Source: an uncultured Agathobacter sp.
GTDB taxonomy: Bacteria > Bacillota > Clostridia > Lachnospirales > Lachnospiraceae
Reading direction: 5' to 3'
Length of the DNA stretch: 45,885 bases
Assembly: GCA_934316545.1 (NCBI GenBank)
Contig: CAKRDT010000014.1
Span: forward strand, 1-45,885
Below the pieces are notes generated by a model, which did no database searches, was not told where the DNA came from, and saw nothing but the letters and a program-made list of their open reading frames with translations. Shown here in pieces: positions 1 to 9,016 of this stretch; the stretch's first letter is position 1; each line of letters starts with the position of its first letter. Both the position numbers and the translations under genes were made by a program.

Positions 1-10
1 ATAACTAGTG

Positions 11-80
11 TCAGCGTAGAAGCCCGCCACCGGGTCAGCCCAGCCGGAACACGCCGCCACAGGAGTTTCGCAATCGCCTA
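11..80. repeat. Left copy of a 70-bp dispersed element, inverted relative to the right copy
   Basis: Positions 11-80 are the reverse complement of 45751-45820 with only four mismatches by eye (positions 22, 49, 52 and 78). The element is GC-rich in the middle and carries two direct copies of CCGCCAC (24-30 and 54-60). It ends about 30 bp before the start of the first gene. The two flanks differ outside the 70 bp, which suggests a discrete element rather than a larger duplication. It could be a REP- or MITE-like intergenic repeat. No transposase is attached. Confidence 0.8.
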
Positions 81-112
81 TTATGGCAGGTGTAGAAAGG
101 AGAAAAGAAAGA

Positions 113-1051
113 ATGAATAAGACAGGAAAAAGAATATTGGTATCGGCACTTGCTGCGGTAACGCTGGCAGGATCGGTGGCGATGCCTCAGAATGCATATG
201 CGACGGAAGTGATGGAGCAGGGAGATGATGTCGTCATTACGGAGAGCGACAAGCCCTATCTGGCATTGGGAGCGGATCTGACTGCAGACCAGCAGCATAC
301 GGTGCTTTCTTATATGGGCATTGATGTGGCAGATTTCGACCAATATGATGTGGTGTATGTTAACAATGAAGAGGAACACAAATATCTGGATGCATACATT
401 CCGAGTAAACAGATCGGAACCAAATCACTCTCTTCTGTGCTGATCTCAAAGACGGAGAAAGGAAGCGGGGTAAAGGTATCGACTTACAATATCAATTACT
501 GTACTTCCGGAATGTACAAAAATGCATTGGCAACAGCGGGAATTGAGGATGCGAATGTGATTGTTGCGGGTCCGTTTGCACTCTCGGGCACAGCTGCACT
601 CGTCGGAACCTTTGAAGCATACGAAGAGATGACCGGGGAGTCGCTGGATGAGTCTGTCGTGGATGCGGCTATGGATGAGCTTGTTACAACCGGTGAACTG
701 GAAGAGAGCATCGATGGAGATCCGGAAGAGATTGAGTCTATGATCGCCGATCTGAAGGGAAAGATCGCAAGCGGAGATCTGGATACTCCGGAGAAAATTC
801 AGGCAGCGATCGAGGAGGCAGCTAAGGAGCACAATCTGAATCTGTCCGATGCGGATAAAGAGAAGATTGCGAATCTTCTTGATAAATTAAAAGACCTCGA
901 TCTCAACTGGGACAGTATCGCCAATCAGGCATCCGAATGGGCGGATAAGCTGCAGGACAGCATTTCAAGCGGCGGATTACAGAGCATCGGACAGGCGATA
1001 TCGGACTTTTTTGCAAAGATCATCGAAGCAATCAAATCTTTGTTTGGTTAA
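113..1051 (+). CDS. Secreted DUF1002 family protein
   Basis: The product is 312 aa. The N-terminus is a typical signal peptide: a basic start (MNKTGKR), a hydrophobic core and an AYA cleavage site near residue 30. The middle (about 35-210) resembles DUF1002 (YpuA-like) proteins, including the LGADLT...Q...VL...G segment and the stretch around STYNINYCTSGMY. The C-terminal third is acidic and helical, ending in an amphipathic segment. ATG 113 is preferred over ATG 83 because AAAGGAG lies just upstream of it and the signal peptide begins there. The molecular role of the family is unknown; an envelope or secreted location is inferred from the signal peptide. Confidence 0.8.
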   Translation: MNKTGKRILVSALAAVTLAGSVAMPQNAYATEVMEQGDDVVITESDKPYLALGADLTADQQHTVLSYMGIDVADFDQYDVVYVNNEEEHKYLDAYIPSKQIGTKSLSSVLISKTEKGSGVKVSTYNINYCTSGMYKNALATAGIEDANVIVAGPFALSGTAALVGTFEAYEEMTGESLDESVVDAAMDELVTTGELEESIDGDPEEIESMIADLKGKIASGDLDTPEKIQAAIEEAAKEHNLNLSDADKEKIANLLDKLKDLDLNWDSIANQASEWADKLQDSISSGGLQSIGQAISDFFAKIIEAIKSLFG

Positions 1052-1070
1052 AACCGGATGAAAAATGAAT

Positions 1071-1120
1071 GTAAGGAATTTATAAAATTTGGGTAAAGTG
1101 ATTGTAAAACTACGGTAAAG
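1071..1120 (+). promoter_or_regulatory. Candidate Pho-box-like operator: five 11-bp-phased direct repeats
   Basis: Hexamers GTAAGG (1071), ATAAAA (1082), GTAAAG (1093), GTAAAA (1104) and GTAAAG (1115) lie exactly 11 bp apart. On the other strand they read as CTTTAC-type repeats. Direct repeats with 11-bp phasing that end just upstream of a -10 box are the architecture of PhoB/PhoP operators, and the gene that follows is a phosphate transporter. The repeats are seen directly; the regulator is inferred. Confidence 0.55.
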
Positions 1121-1131
1121 TGTTTTATAAT
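1102..1131 (+). promoter_or_regulatory. Promoter of the Na/Pi cotransporter gene
   Basis: A perfect TATAAT stands at 1126-1131, with a weak TTGTAA -35 at 1102-1107 (18-bp spacer) that overlaps the 11-bp repeats. A good -10 with a poor -35 covered by operator repeats suits an activator-dependent promoter. Confidence 0.55.
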
Positions 1132-1176
1132 GAATCGGAACATGTAGAGCACTAGGAGAAAAGGAATAGTTAGAAT

Positions 1177-3000
1177 ATGAGTGGCATTACAATTATCCTG
1201 TCGCTTTTAAGCGGTGTTGCTTTGTTTCTTTTCGGTATGTCCCTGATGGGTGACGGACTGAAGAGAGTGGCAGGAAACAAACTCGAGCTTGTATTATATA
1301 AGCTGACGAACACCCCGATCAAGGGACTTCTTTTGGGAACTGTCGTTACGGCAATCATCCAGTCGTCTTCCGCGACGACTGTTATGGTAGTCGGATTTGT
1401 AAATTCCGGTATGATGAAAGTTGCGCAGGCAATCGGAATCATCATGGGTGCCAATATCGGTACCAGTATTACGGGATGGATTTTGTGTCTGTCGTATATT
1501 GACGGATCAAGCGGAATCGCCCAGCTTTTGTCCACGGCAACGATTTCGGCTGTGGTAGCGATCGTTGGTATCGTGTTTAAGATGTTTTTTAAGAAATCAA
1601 CGTACAAGAATGTCGGAGACATTATGCTTGGTTTTGCAATCCTGATGGTTGGCATGCAGACGATGAGCGGCGCGGTATCTCCGCTGAAGGAAAATGAGCA
1701 TTTTGTGAACATGCTGACCATGTTTACGAATCCGTTCCTCGGAATTCTTGTCGGTATTGCTTTTACGGCGGTATTGCAGAGTGCATCGGCTTCGGTCGGT
1801 ATTCTGCAGGCATTGTCCATGACCGGAAGCATCAGCTTTGCGGCCGCGCTTCCGATTACGATGGGTATCGGCGTCGGAGCTGCGTGCCCGGTTCTTCTTT
1901 CGTCCATCGGAACGAACAAGAACGGTAAGCGTACCGCGCTGATTTATCTGTTGAATGACCTGTTTGGCATGATATTCTGGTCGATTGCATTTTACAGTGT
2001 GAATGCGTTTGTACATTTTCCATTTATGGATATGACAATGAGACCGGTAACGATCGCATTAATGAATACGGTATTCCGTATGGCAACGATCCTGCTTCTG
2101 ATTCCGTTTATCTCACAGATTGAGAAGCTGGTGTTCCGTCTTGTAAAAGACAGTCCGGAAGATCTTGAGGAGCAGGCCGATTTCGATCTGCTTGAGGAGC
2201 GTTTCCTCGCGTATCCGGCTCTTGCAATCGGACAGAGCCACACGGCGATGAACGGTATGGCAAAGAAGGCACGCAAAAATATTTACCGCGCACTGAACCT
2301 GCTTACGAATTATTCGCAGGACAAGTACAATAAAGTACAGGAGAAGGAGAACCTGATCGATAAGTACGAGGATAAGCTTGGCACTTATCTGATGCAGCTG
2401 ACCGGACAGGAGATGTCAACATCGCAGACGCAGCAGGTATCCAAATTCCTGCATACGATCAGTGATTTTGAGCGATTGGGCGATCATGCAGTGAATATTT
2501 CAAAGGTTGCCAATGAATTGGCAGAGAAGAAGATTTCGTTTTCTGAGTCTGCGCAGAATGAACTGGATGTATTAGAGTCGGCAGTACATGAGCTTGTGGA
2601 TCTGACGGTCAGTGCATTCTGTGAGGATGATCTTGCGAAAGCTGTCAAAGTAGAGCCGCTGCGCGAACTGATTGGAATTCTCTGTAACGATCTCAAGAAC
2701 CGTCACGTAACAAGACTTCGTGAAGGCAAGTGTGAGATGAAACAGGGCTTTGCATTCAATGATCTGTTGACAAATCTTGAGCGTATTGCTGCACACTGTT
2801 CCAATGTTGCGGTAGCTATGATCGAGACGGAGACATCCGATTTTGATACGCATCAGTATATCAAGAGTGTGCGCCATATGAAGAATGACGAATATCTGGC
2901 AAACTTCGAGGCGTATGCAAAAAAATACAACGTTGTCGCAAGCAAGAAAGTCCGCAAAATGCTTCTTGCAGAGAACGAGGAACGTGAAAAAGAAGATTAA
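1177..3000 (+). CDS. Na/Pi cotransporter family protein with C-terminal PhoU-like domain
   Basis: The product is 607 aa. The first half (about 1-320) has many hydrophobic helices and the two family signature repeats: QSSSATT followed by a glycine-rich helix near residue 60, and LQSASASVG near residue 200. These mark the NptA/YjbB-type Na+-dependent phosphate cotransporters (PF02690). The second half (about 350-590) is soluble, helical and PhoU-like, with the segment FLHTISDFERLGDHAVN. It sits in the membrane and likely moves phosphate, with the PhoU-like part tying it to phosphate status. AGGAGAAAAGG precedes ATG 1177. The gene is monocistronic: it has its own promoter with Pho-box-like repeats and a strong terminator directly after it. 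Confidence 0.9.
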   Translation: MSGITIILSLLSGVALFLFGMSLMGDGLKRVAGNKLELVLYKLTNTPIKGLLLGTVVTAIIQSSSATTVMVVGFVNSGMMKVAQAIGIIMGANIGTSITGWILCLSYIDGSSGIAQLLSTATISAVVAIVGIVFKMFFKKSTYKNVGDIMLGFAILMVGMQTMSGAVSPLKENEHFVNMLTMFTNPFLGILVGIAFTAVLQSASASVGILQALSMTGSISFAAALPITMGIGVGAACPVLLSSIGTNKNGKRTALIYLLNDLFGMIFWSIAFYSVNAFVHFPFMDMTMRPVTIALMNTVFRMATILLLIPFISQIEKLVFRLVKDSPEDLEEQADFDLLEERFLAYPALAIGQSHTAMNGMAKKARKNIYRALNLLTNYSQDKYNKVQEKENLIDKYEDKLGTYLMQLTGQEMSTSQTQQVSKFLHTISDFERLGDHAVNISKVANELAEKKISFSESAQNELDVLESAVHELVDLTVSAFCEDDLAKAVKVEPLRELIGILCNDLKNRHVTRLREGKCEMKQGFAFNDLLTNLERIAAHCSNVAVAMIETETSDFDTHQYIKSVRHMKNDEYLANFEAYAKKYNVVASKKVRKMLLAENEEREKED

Positions 3001-3024
3001 TTGAAAATTTTGTAAGAAAAGGTG

Positions 3025-3057
3025 AAGGCTCCGGATTTGGATAATCCGGAGCCTTTT
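3025..3057 (+). terminator. Rho-independent terminator after the Na/Pi cotransporter gene
   Basis: A perfect 11-bp stem (GGCTCCGGATT with AATCCGGAGCC) closes a 5-nt loop and is followed by TTTT. The flanking AA/TT can extend the stem by two pairs. Confidence 0.92.
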
Positions 3058-3171
3058 GTCCGTATTATGGGACAATACATCCGCGATAATACATTCAAAG
3101 GATCATCTTAGAAATGGTATTCGACGAAAAATCATTTTAGAACCGGGATTGAATGAAAGGAAGCGGACAGT

Positions 3172-3282
3172 ATGAAAGGATATGTAGTAGACAGCGGATA
3201 TATGGGATATGTTGACGGAAGATACGTGCTTTTTGCAGATGAAAGTGATTATATGGAAGTCTACAAAGAGATGCAGGGCTGA
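3172..3282 (+). CDS. Small 36-aa protein of a Lachnospiraceae-type family
   Basis: ATG 3172 to TGA 3282 encodes 36 residues beginning MKGYVVDSGYMGYVDGRY and continuing with an acidic, Tyr-rich tail. GAAAGGAAG lies 5' of the start. Short proteins with the pattern MKGY..x(3)GYMG.V.G.Y.LFA.E.DY are, from memory, frequent and unnamed in Lachnospiraceae, which supports this as a real gene despite its size. It is soluble, with no signal peptide or transmembrane segment. It sits between a terminator and the next promoter and so appears to be transcribed alone. No function is known to me. Confidence 0.6.
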   Translation: MKGYVVDSGYMGYVDGRYVLFADESDYMEVYKEMQG

Positions 3283-3311
3283 TTGAATTTTGACATGTTT
3301 TGTGGCATAAT
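3283..3311 (+). promoter_or_regulatory. Candidate promoter for the thioesterase/aminopeptidase genes
   Basis: TTGAAT (3283-3288), a 17-bp spacer and CATAAT (3306-3311), with a TG two bases before the -10 (extended -10). It begins right at the end of the 36-aa gene, about 50 bp upstream of the thioesterase start. Confidence 0.45.
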
Positions 3312-3361
3312 AGATAAGCAAGCCTTTCGCTTGGTTCGTTCAAGAAATAGGGAGGTATTGG

Positions 3362-3829
3362 ATGATGAAACAGGAAATTGAAGTGACAAGACCATTTACA
3401 GAAATGAAAATCCGCCCATATGAGCATCGTGCGAAGTATTATGAGACGGATCAGATGGGAATTATCCACCATAGTAATTATGTAAAGTGGATGGAAGAAG
3501 CCCGTATGGATCTGATGGAGCAGATCGGGCTGAATTATAAAGAGATGGAAGAAATGGAGATCATCAGTCCGGTGCTGTCCATTTCGGTTGAATATCATAG
3601 TATGGTTCATTTTGATGATACGGTTGTGATTCAGACAAAGCTTGTCAAATACAACGGAATCAAGATGGAAGTGGAATATGTTATGACAGACAAAGAAACA
3701 GGAGAGCTTCGCACCACCGGTCGGAGCAGCCATTGTTTTCTGAACCGTTCGGGGAAACCGATCTCATTGAAACGTTCCTACCCGGAGCTGGATACAAAGT
3801 TTTTTGAAATGAAGGAGGATCAGGAATGA
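3362..3829 (+). CDS. Acyl-CoA thioesterase, 4HBT/YbgC-like hotdog fold
   Basis: The product is 155 aa, the usual size for single hotdog-fold thioesterases. Near residue 32 it has the family's active-site block, ETDQMGIIHHSNYVKWMEEA, with the conserved catalytic Asp in the TD pair. Such enzymes hydrolyse acyl-CoA or 4-hydroxybenzoyl-CoA-like thioesters in the cytoplasm; the substrate here cannot be read from sequence. GGGAGG at 3350 sets the start at 3362, although ATG 3365 is possible. The stop codon overlaps the start of the aminopeptidase gene (ATGA), so the two are translationally coupled. Confidence 0.85.
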   Translation: MMKQEIEVTRPFTEMKIRPYEHRAKYYETDQMGIIHHSNYVKWMEEARMDLMEQIGLNYKEMEEMEIISPVLSISVEYHSMVHFDDTVVIQTKLVKYNGIKMEVEYVMTDKETGELRTTGRSSHCFLNRSGKPISLKRSYPELDTKFFEMKEDQE

Positions 3830-5610
3830 TTCAGGAGAGACTCGCTGCACTTCGCGAGGAAATGAAGAAAAGAAATATTGCAATCTATGTTGTGCCGACA
3901 GCCGATTTTCATGAGTCAGAGTATGTCGGAACACATTTTAAAGCAAGAACGTTTATTACCGGATTTACCGGTTCCGCCGGCACGGCTGTCATTACGCTGA
4001 TGGAGGCGGGACTGTGGACGGACGGCAGATATTTTGTCCAGGCGGCAAAGCAGCTGGAAGGGACAACCGTGACGCTGTATCGCATGGGCGAGGACGGTGT
4101 GCCGACCATAAACGAATACATAAAAAGCACACTGAAGGAAGGCGGCTGTATCGGCTTTGACGGACGCGTGATCAATGGACACTGGGGCGAAGAGTTCAAG
4201 AAGATTGCGGATGAGAAGCATGGAAGCCTCTATGTGGATGAGGATCTGATCGATCTCATCTGGGAGGACCGTCCGGCGATGTCCTGTGAGAAGGCGTGGA
4301 TCCTTGATGAGCAGTACAGTGGAAGAAGTACGGCAGATAAAATGGCTGCGGTAAGAGCAGAGATGGATACAAAAGGTGCAACGGTGCATCTGATGTCTTC
4401 CCTGTATGATATTGCGTGGCTTCTCAACGTGAGAGGCAATGATATCAGTTATGTTCCGGTCGTATTATCTTATCTGGCGATGACGAAGGACTCCTGCATC
4501 TGGTTTCTGCAGGAAGAGATCGTGGATGAGAAGCTTCGCAGGTATCTGGATGAAAATGGAATTCAGACGAAGCCGTATGATTCGTTTTACGATTATGTAA
4601 AGACTTTAGCAAATGAGACGATTCTGATGAACCGCTCCGTTGTGAACTATCGGATCTGCAACAATATCGCAGATTCGAATCAGATCATTGACGATGTCGA
4701 TCCGACGACTCCGCTGAAAGCGGTCAAAAACCAGGTGGAAGTGGACAATACAAGAAACGCACACGTAAAAGATGCGGTTGCAATGTGTAAATTCATGTAT
4801 TGGCTGAAGAAGAATGTGGGTAAGATACCTATGACGGAAATCTCTGCATCGGATTATCTGGCCGAGCTTCGTGCCCGGCAGGAAGGATTTCTGGATCTCA
4901 GCTTCGATACGATCTGCGGTTATGCAGATCATGGTGCAATTGTGCATTATGCGGCAACACCGGAATCGGACGTTGCATTGAAGCCGGAAGGGCTTCTTCT
5001 GGTAGATTCCGGTGGACACTATCTGGAAGGTACTACCGATATTACAAGAACCTTTGCGCTCGGACCGGTAACGGATGAGATGAAGGCAGACTTTACACGT
5101 GTATGCCGCTCGAATATGAACCTTGCCAATGTACGTTTCCTGCACGGATGTACCGGAAGGAATATTGACATTGTTGCAAGAGAGCCGCTTTGGGAAGCCG
5201 GAATGGATTACAAGCACGGAACCGGACATGGTGTGGGTTATGTATTGAATGTACATGAAGGACCGAACAGCTTCCGTTGGCAGAATAGCGCCATTTCCAA
5301 GGAGTGTGTGTTTGAGGAAGGCATGATCACGACGGATGAGCCGGGAATCTACATTGAGGGCAAATACGGTATCCGAACGGAAAACGAATTGGTATGTCGC
5401 AAGGGTGAGAAGAATGAGTTCGGACAGTTCATGTATTTTGAGAATATTACTTATGTGCCGATTGATCTGGATGCGATCGATCCGGACCAGATGACCTCGA
5501 CCGAGAAGAATCGCCTGAATTCGTACCATGAGAATGTGTATCGTGTCGTATCACCTTTCCTTGAAGGAGAAGAACTCGCCTGGCTGAAGCAGGCAACCCG
5601 CGCAATCTAG
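3826..5610 (+). CDS. Xaa-Pro aminopeptidase (aminopeptidase P family, M24B)
   Basis: The product is 594 aa, the long three-part form: two creatinase-like N-terminal domains (about 1-300) followed by the M24 'pita-bread' catalytic domain (about 310-540) and a C-terminal extension. Metal-site motifs are intact: LLVDSGGHYLEGTTDITRTF (two Asp ligands), HGTGHGVGY (His), TTDEPGIY (Glu) and RTENE (Glu). It removes N-terminal residues ahead of proline from peptides in the cytoplasm, normally using Mn2+. AAGGAGG precedes ATG 3826, which overlaps the thioesterase stop. The length matches the eukaryotic-like cytosolic APP group common in Firmicutes rather than E. coli PepP. Confidence 0.9.
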   Translation: MIQERLAALREEMKKRNIAIYVVPTADFHESEYVGTHFKARTFITGFTGSAGTAVITLMEAGLWTDGRYFVQAAKQLEGTTVTLYRMGEDGVPTINEYIKSTLKEGGCIGFDGRVINGHWGEEFKKIADEKHGSLYVDEDLIDLIWEDRPAMSCEKAWILDEQYSGRSTADKMAAVRAEMDTKGATVHLMSSLYDIAWLLNVRGNDISYVPVVLSYLAMTKDSCIWFLQEEIVDEKLRRYLDENGIQTKPYDSFYDYVKTLANETILMNRSVVNYRICNNIADSNQIIDDVDPTTPLKAVKNQVEVDNTRNAHVKDAVAMCKFMYWLKKNVGKIPMTEISASDYLAELRARQEGFLDLSFDTICGYADHGAIVHYAATPESDVALKPEGLLLVDSGGHYLEGTTDITRTFALGPVTDEMKADFTRVCRSNMNLANVRFLHGCTGRNIDIVAREPLWEAGMDYKHGTGHGVGYVLNVHEGPNSFRWQNSAISKECVFEEGMITTDEPGIYIEGKYGIRTENELVCRKGEKNEFGQFMYFENITYVPIDLDAIDPDQMTSTEKNRLNSYHENVYRVVSPFLEGEELAWLKQATRAI

Positions 5611-5664
5611 CGCAGAATAAAGGTTACGGATCCCGGACGAAGGATCTGTTTAAAGGAGTTATCA

Positions 5665-8397
5665 ATGAATAAAAAGTTGGTGTTGATTGACGGACACAGT
5701 ATATTAAACCGCGCTTTCTTTGGATTGCCGGATCTGACAAATTCGGAGGGACTGCATACGAATGCGGTATACGGCTTCCTTAATATTCTTTTTAAGATTC
5801 TTGAGGAGGAGAAGCCGGATTATCTGACTGTGGCATTTGACGTCCATGCACCAACTTTTCGTCATAAAATGTTTGATGCTTACAAAGGAACCCGCTCCCC
5901 GATGGACGATGCCTTGCGCCAACAGGTACCTCTCATGAAAGAGATGCTGCGTGCGATGGGGGTGCGCATTGTGGAACTGGAAGGTTACGAGGCAGATGAC
6001 ATCTTAGGAACGATTGCCGGAATGGGCGAACGGGAAGGTATGGATGTCTCGGTCGTATCCGGTGATCGTGATCTGTTGCAGCTCGCAACGGAACATGTCA
6101 GGATCCGAATCCCAAAGACCAAAAAGATAGGAACGGAAATCGAAGATTATCTTGCTGCTGATGTGAAGGCACGTTATCTGGTGACACCAAAGGAATTTAT
6201 CGATGTCAAGGCGCTCATGGGCGATACGGCCGATAATATTCCGGGCGTTCCGGGCATCGGCGAGAAGACGGCGACCGCACTCATTGAGAAGTACGGAAGC
6301 ATTGAGGCGGTGCATGAGGATGCTGCCAATGTCAAGCCGCCGCGCGCTTCCAAGAATATTGTGGAGTTCTGGGATCAGGCAGTACTCAGCAAGGAACTGG
6401 CAACAATTATTACGAATGTACCGATCGCATATGATTTCGCGGAAGCGAAGCTGGATCGTATACAGGATCTCTATACAGAGGATGCGTATCTGCTATGTAA
6501 GCGTCTGGAGTTTAAGAATCTGCTCGGCCGGTTCGAAGTGGATGCGCCGAAGAATCAGGCCCAGGAGCATTTTAAGATCGTAAAGGATAAAGTGGAGTCG
6601 GATAAGATCTGGAAGAAAGCCGGAAATGATCCGATCGGGTATTATATAGTGCCTTATGCATCCGCAAAAGGCGGAAAGCAGGAGCAGGACGGACAGATGT
6701 GTCTGTTTGCAGAAGCACCTAAGAATGCGTTTGCTGCGATGGCGGTGGCTTTTTCCGAGGAAGATATCTGTCTGTTTGTGACAGGAGAAAAACTGACTTC
6801 GGATGAACTTGTGGATCAGCTGATCCACAAGAGAACGAGTACACTGATTGCAGCGGATTTAAAGCCGGATCTTAAGTTTTTCCCAGATGAGGCACAGGCG
6901 GGGGCGTGGGAGGATTATCTTGCGTTTCGCAAGCGCTTTTTTGACCGGACGGTGGCCGCATATCTGTTAAATCCGCTAAAGGGCGAGTATCCGTATGATG
7001 ATGTGGCGAAGGATTATCTGGGACTTATGGTGCCGACGAAAAGTGATTATCTCGGCAAGAGTGAGGCTGGTGCAGTCCTGCCGGAAAAGGAAGAAAAAGT
7101 GATGGATTATGCCTGTTATGAGGCATATGTTGCATGGAAATCTTACCCGGTGCTAAAAGAAGCGTTGCAGCAGCATGAGATGGAAGCGCTTTTTACAAAG
7201 ATTGAGATGTCGCTGGTGTTTGTTTTATCGGATATGGAGCGGGAAGGCATCAGTATTGATGCAGATGCCTTAAAAGAATACGGAACGCAGCTTGCCGGTT
7301 CGATTGAAGAGTATGAGCAAAAGATTTATGAGGAGGCCGGCGAACCGTTTAATATCAATTCTCCGAAGCAGCTTGGCGTTATCCTTTTTGAGAAGCTGGA
7401 GCTGCCGAACGGAAAGAAGACCAAGACCGGATATTCCACAGCCGCGGATGTGCTGGATAAGCTTGCACCGGATTATCCGATCGTGGCAGATATCTTAGAG
7501 TACCGCAAGTTATCTAAATTGAAGTCCACCTATGCGGACGGACTTGCAAACTTTATTGACGAAACGGGAAAGATCCACACCAGTTTTAACCAGACGATTA
7601 CGGCAACGGGACGTCTCAGCAGTACGGATCCGAATCTGCAGAATATTCCGATCCGTATGGAGCTTGGAAAGCTGATCCGCAAAGTCTTTCATCCATTGGA
7701 AGGGGATTTGTTCGTGGATTCGGATTATTCCCAGATCGAGCTTCGCCTTCTGGCACATATATCGGGAGATGAAGGGCTGATCGAAGCATTCCGCGAGAAT
7801 CAGGATATCCATAGAAGCACTGCATCGAAGGTATTTGGAGTTCCGTTTGATGATGTGACGGAGCTGCAGAGACGCAATGCCAAGGCGGTCAACTTTGGAA
7901 TCGTATATGGAATCAGTGCTTTCGGCTTAAGTCAGGATTTAAATATTCCGCAGAAGGAAGCGCAGGGATTTATTGACAGTTATTTTGCAACGTATCCAAA
8001 GATCAAGGAATTTTTGGACCGGACGGTTGCCCAGGCGAAGGAATGCGGATTTACAAGAACTCTGTTCGGAAGAATCCGACCGATTCCGGAGCTGTCATCG
8101 AGCAACTTTATGCAGCGGCAGTTCGGTGAACGTGTGGCAATGAACGCACCGATTCAGGGGACTGCGGCGGATATTATCAAGATTGCGATGATTTGTGTGC
8201 ATGATCGACTGATCAGGGATGGTTATAAGTCGCGGCTGATCCTTCAGGTACACGATGAATTGTTGATTGAGACCGTGGAAGAAGAAAAAGAAGCTGTGAT
8301 CACCCTGCTTGAGGAAGAAATGCGGGGTGCTGCGGATCTTAAGGTGGAACTTGCCGTCGGCACAGAGTGTGGTTATACATGGTACGATGCGCATTAA
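5665..8397 (+). CDS. polA: DNA polymerase I
   Basis: The product is 910 aa, full length. Residues 1-290 are the 5'-3' exonuclease (flap endonuclease) domain with EGYEADD, SGDRDLLQL and the helix-hairpin GVPGIGEKTA. Residues about 310-500 sit where the 3'-5' proofreading domain belongs, but the DxE metal-binding motif is missing, so that activity is probably lost, as in Bacillus enzymes. Residues 510-910 are the polymerase, with motif A DSDYSQIELR, motif B RRNAKAVNFGIVYG and motif C LQVHDELLIE. It acts in Okazaki fragment maturation and repair synthesis. TAAAGGAG precedes ATG 5665. It is followed after 13 bp by coaE, an arrangement common in Firmicutes. Confidence 0.97.
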   Translation: MNKKLVLIDGHSILNRAFFGLPDLTNSEGLHTNAVYGFLNILFKILEEEKPDYLTVAFDVHAPTFRHKMFDAYKGTRSPMDDALRQQVPLMKEMLRAMGVRIVELEGYEADDILGTIAGMGEREGMDVSVVSGDRDLLQLATEHVRIRIPKTKKIGTEIEDYLAADVKARYLVTPKEFIDVKALMGDTADNIPGVPGIGEKTATALIEKYGSIEAVHEDAANVKPPRASKNIVEFWDQAVLSKELATIITNVPIAYDFAEAKLDRIQDLYTEDAYLLCKRLEFKNLLGRFEVDAPKNQAQEHFKIVKDKVESDKIWKKAGNDPIGYYIVPYASAKGGKQEQDGQMCLFAEAPKNAFAAMAVAFSEEDICLFVTGEKLTSDELVDQLIHKRTSTLIAADLKPDLKFFPDEAQAGAWEDYLAFRKRFFDRTVAAYLLNPLKGEYPYDDVAKDYLGLMVPTKSDYLGKSEAGAVLPEKEEKVMDYACYEAYVAWKSYPVLKEALQQHEMEALFTKIEMSLVFVLSDMEREGISIDADALKEYGTQLAGSIEEYEQKIYEEAGEPFNINSPKQLGVILFEKLELPNGKKTKTGYSTAADVLDKLAPDYPIVADILEYRKLSKLKSTYADGLANFIDETGKIHTSFNQTITATGRLSSTDPNLQNIPIRMELGKLIRKVFHPLEGDLFVDSDYSQIELRLLAHISGDEGLIEAFRENQDIHRSTASKVFGVPFDDVTELQRRNAKAVNFGIVYGISAFGLSQDLNIPQKEAQGFIDSYFATYPKIKEFLDRTVAQAKECGFTRTLFGRIRPIPELSSSNFMQRQFGERVAMNAPIQGTAADIIKIAMICVHDRLIRDGYKSRLILQVHDELLIETVEEEKEAVITLLEEEMRGAADLKVELAVGTECGYTWYDAH

Positions 8398-8410
8398 GGA
8401 GAATGAACAT

Positions 8411-9016
8411 ATGAAGTTCATAGGGATTACCGGCGGAGTCGGAGCCGGAAAATCGAAAATATTGGATTATCTTGCGTCAAAGCCCGGGGTGCGGGTCATG
8501 CTTGCAGATGAGATCGCGCATGATCTCATGGAGCCGGGGACGGAGTGTTATAAGAAGTTATACGAATGCTTCGGCAACGAAGAAATCTATTGTGAGGATG
8601 GGCATTTTGACCGCCCGAAGCTTGCGGCCGTTATTTTTGCGGACGAAACAAAGCGGGAAAGGTTGAACGCGATCGTGCATCCGGCAGTCAAGGAATATGT
8701 AAAGCAGCAGCTGGATGCAGAGCGTGGCGCGGGCGTGCTAAAACTTCTGGTTTTGGAAGCGGCTTTACTGATTGAAGAACATTATGATGAAATTTGTGAT
8801 GAACTTTGGTATATTGATACCAGCAGGGAAAATCGCAGAACTCGATTAAAGGCATCCAGAGGCTACTCGGATGCAAAGGTGGATCAGATTTTTGCCAGTC
8901 AGTTGAGTGAGAAAGCGTATCGCAGGCATTGTGCGGTTGTCATCGACAACAATGGGGTGCCGGAGGAAACTTTCGCACAGATCGATGAAGCTTTAAGGGA
9001 GAGAGCATATGAATAA
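8411..9016 (+). CDS. coaE: Dephospho-CoA kinase
   Basis: The product is 201 aa. The N-terminus MKFIGITGGVGAGKSKI holds the Walker A motif. The DEIAHDLMEPGT and HPAVKEYV segments and the late R..R residues of the lid are typical of CoaE. It phosphorylates dephospho-CoA on the ribose 3' hydroxyl, the last step of coenzyme A synthesis, in the cytosol. An in-frame upstream start would put 34 unrelated residues ahead of the P-loop; ATG 8411, with AAGGAG just upstream, is clearly right. The 3' end overlaps the next gene by 8 bp. Confidence 0.95.
   Translation: MKFIGITGGVGAGKSKILDYLASKPGVRVMLADEIAHDLMEPGTECYKKLYECFGNEEIYCEDGHFDRPKLAAVIFADETKRERLNAIVHPAVKEYVKQQLDAERGAGVLKLLVLEAALLIEEHYDEICDELWYIDTSRENRRTRLKASRGYSDAKVDQIFASQLSEKAYRRHCAVVIDNNGVPEETFAQIDEALRERAYE

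Noticed and set aside
1170..1919. Long open frame on the minus strand (249 codons) opposite the Na/Pi cotransporter gene
   Set aside because: It is antisense to a clear gene, lacks a ribosome binding site and a recognisable domain, and its composition is what the reverse strand of a membrane-protein gene gives.
3290..3311. Perfect TTGACA at 3290 as -35 for CATAAT at 3306
   Set aside because: The spacer would be only 10 bp. The TTGAAT at 3283 gives 17 bp with the same -10.
4606..5529. 307-codon minus-strand frame opposite the aminopeptidase
   Set aside because: Shadow of the M24 catalytic domain; the plus-strand frame has all metal ligands and a strong start.
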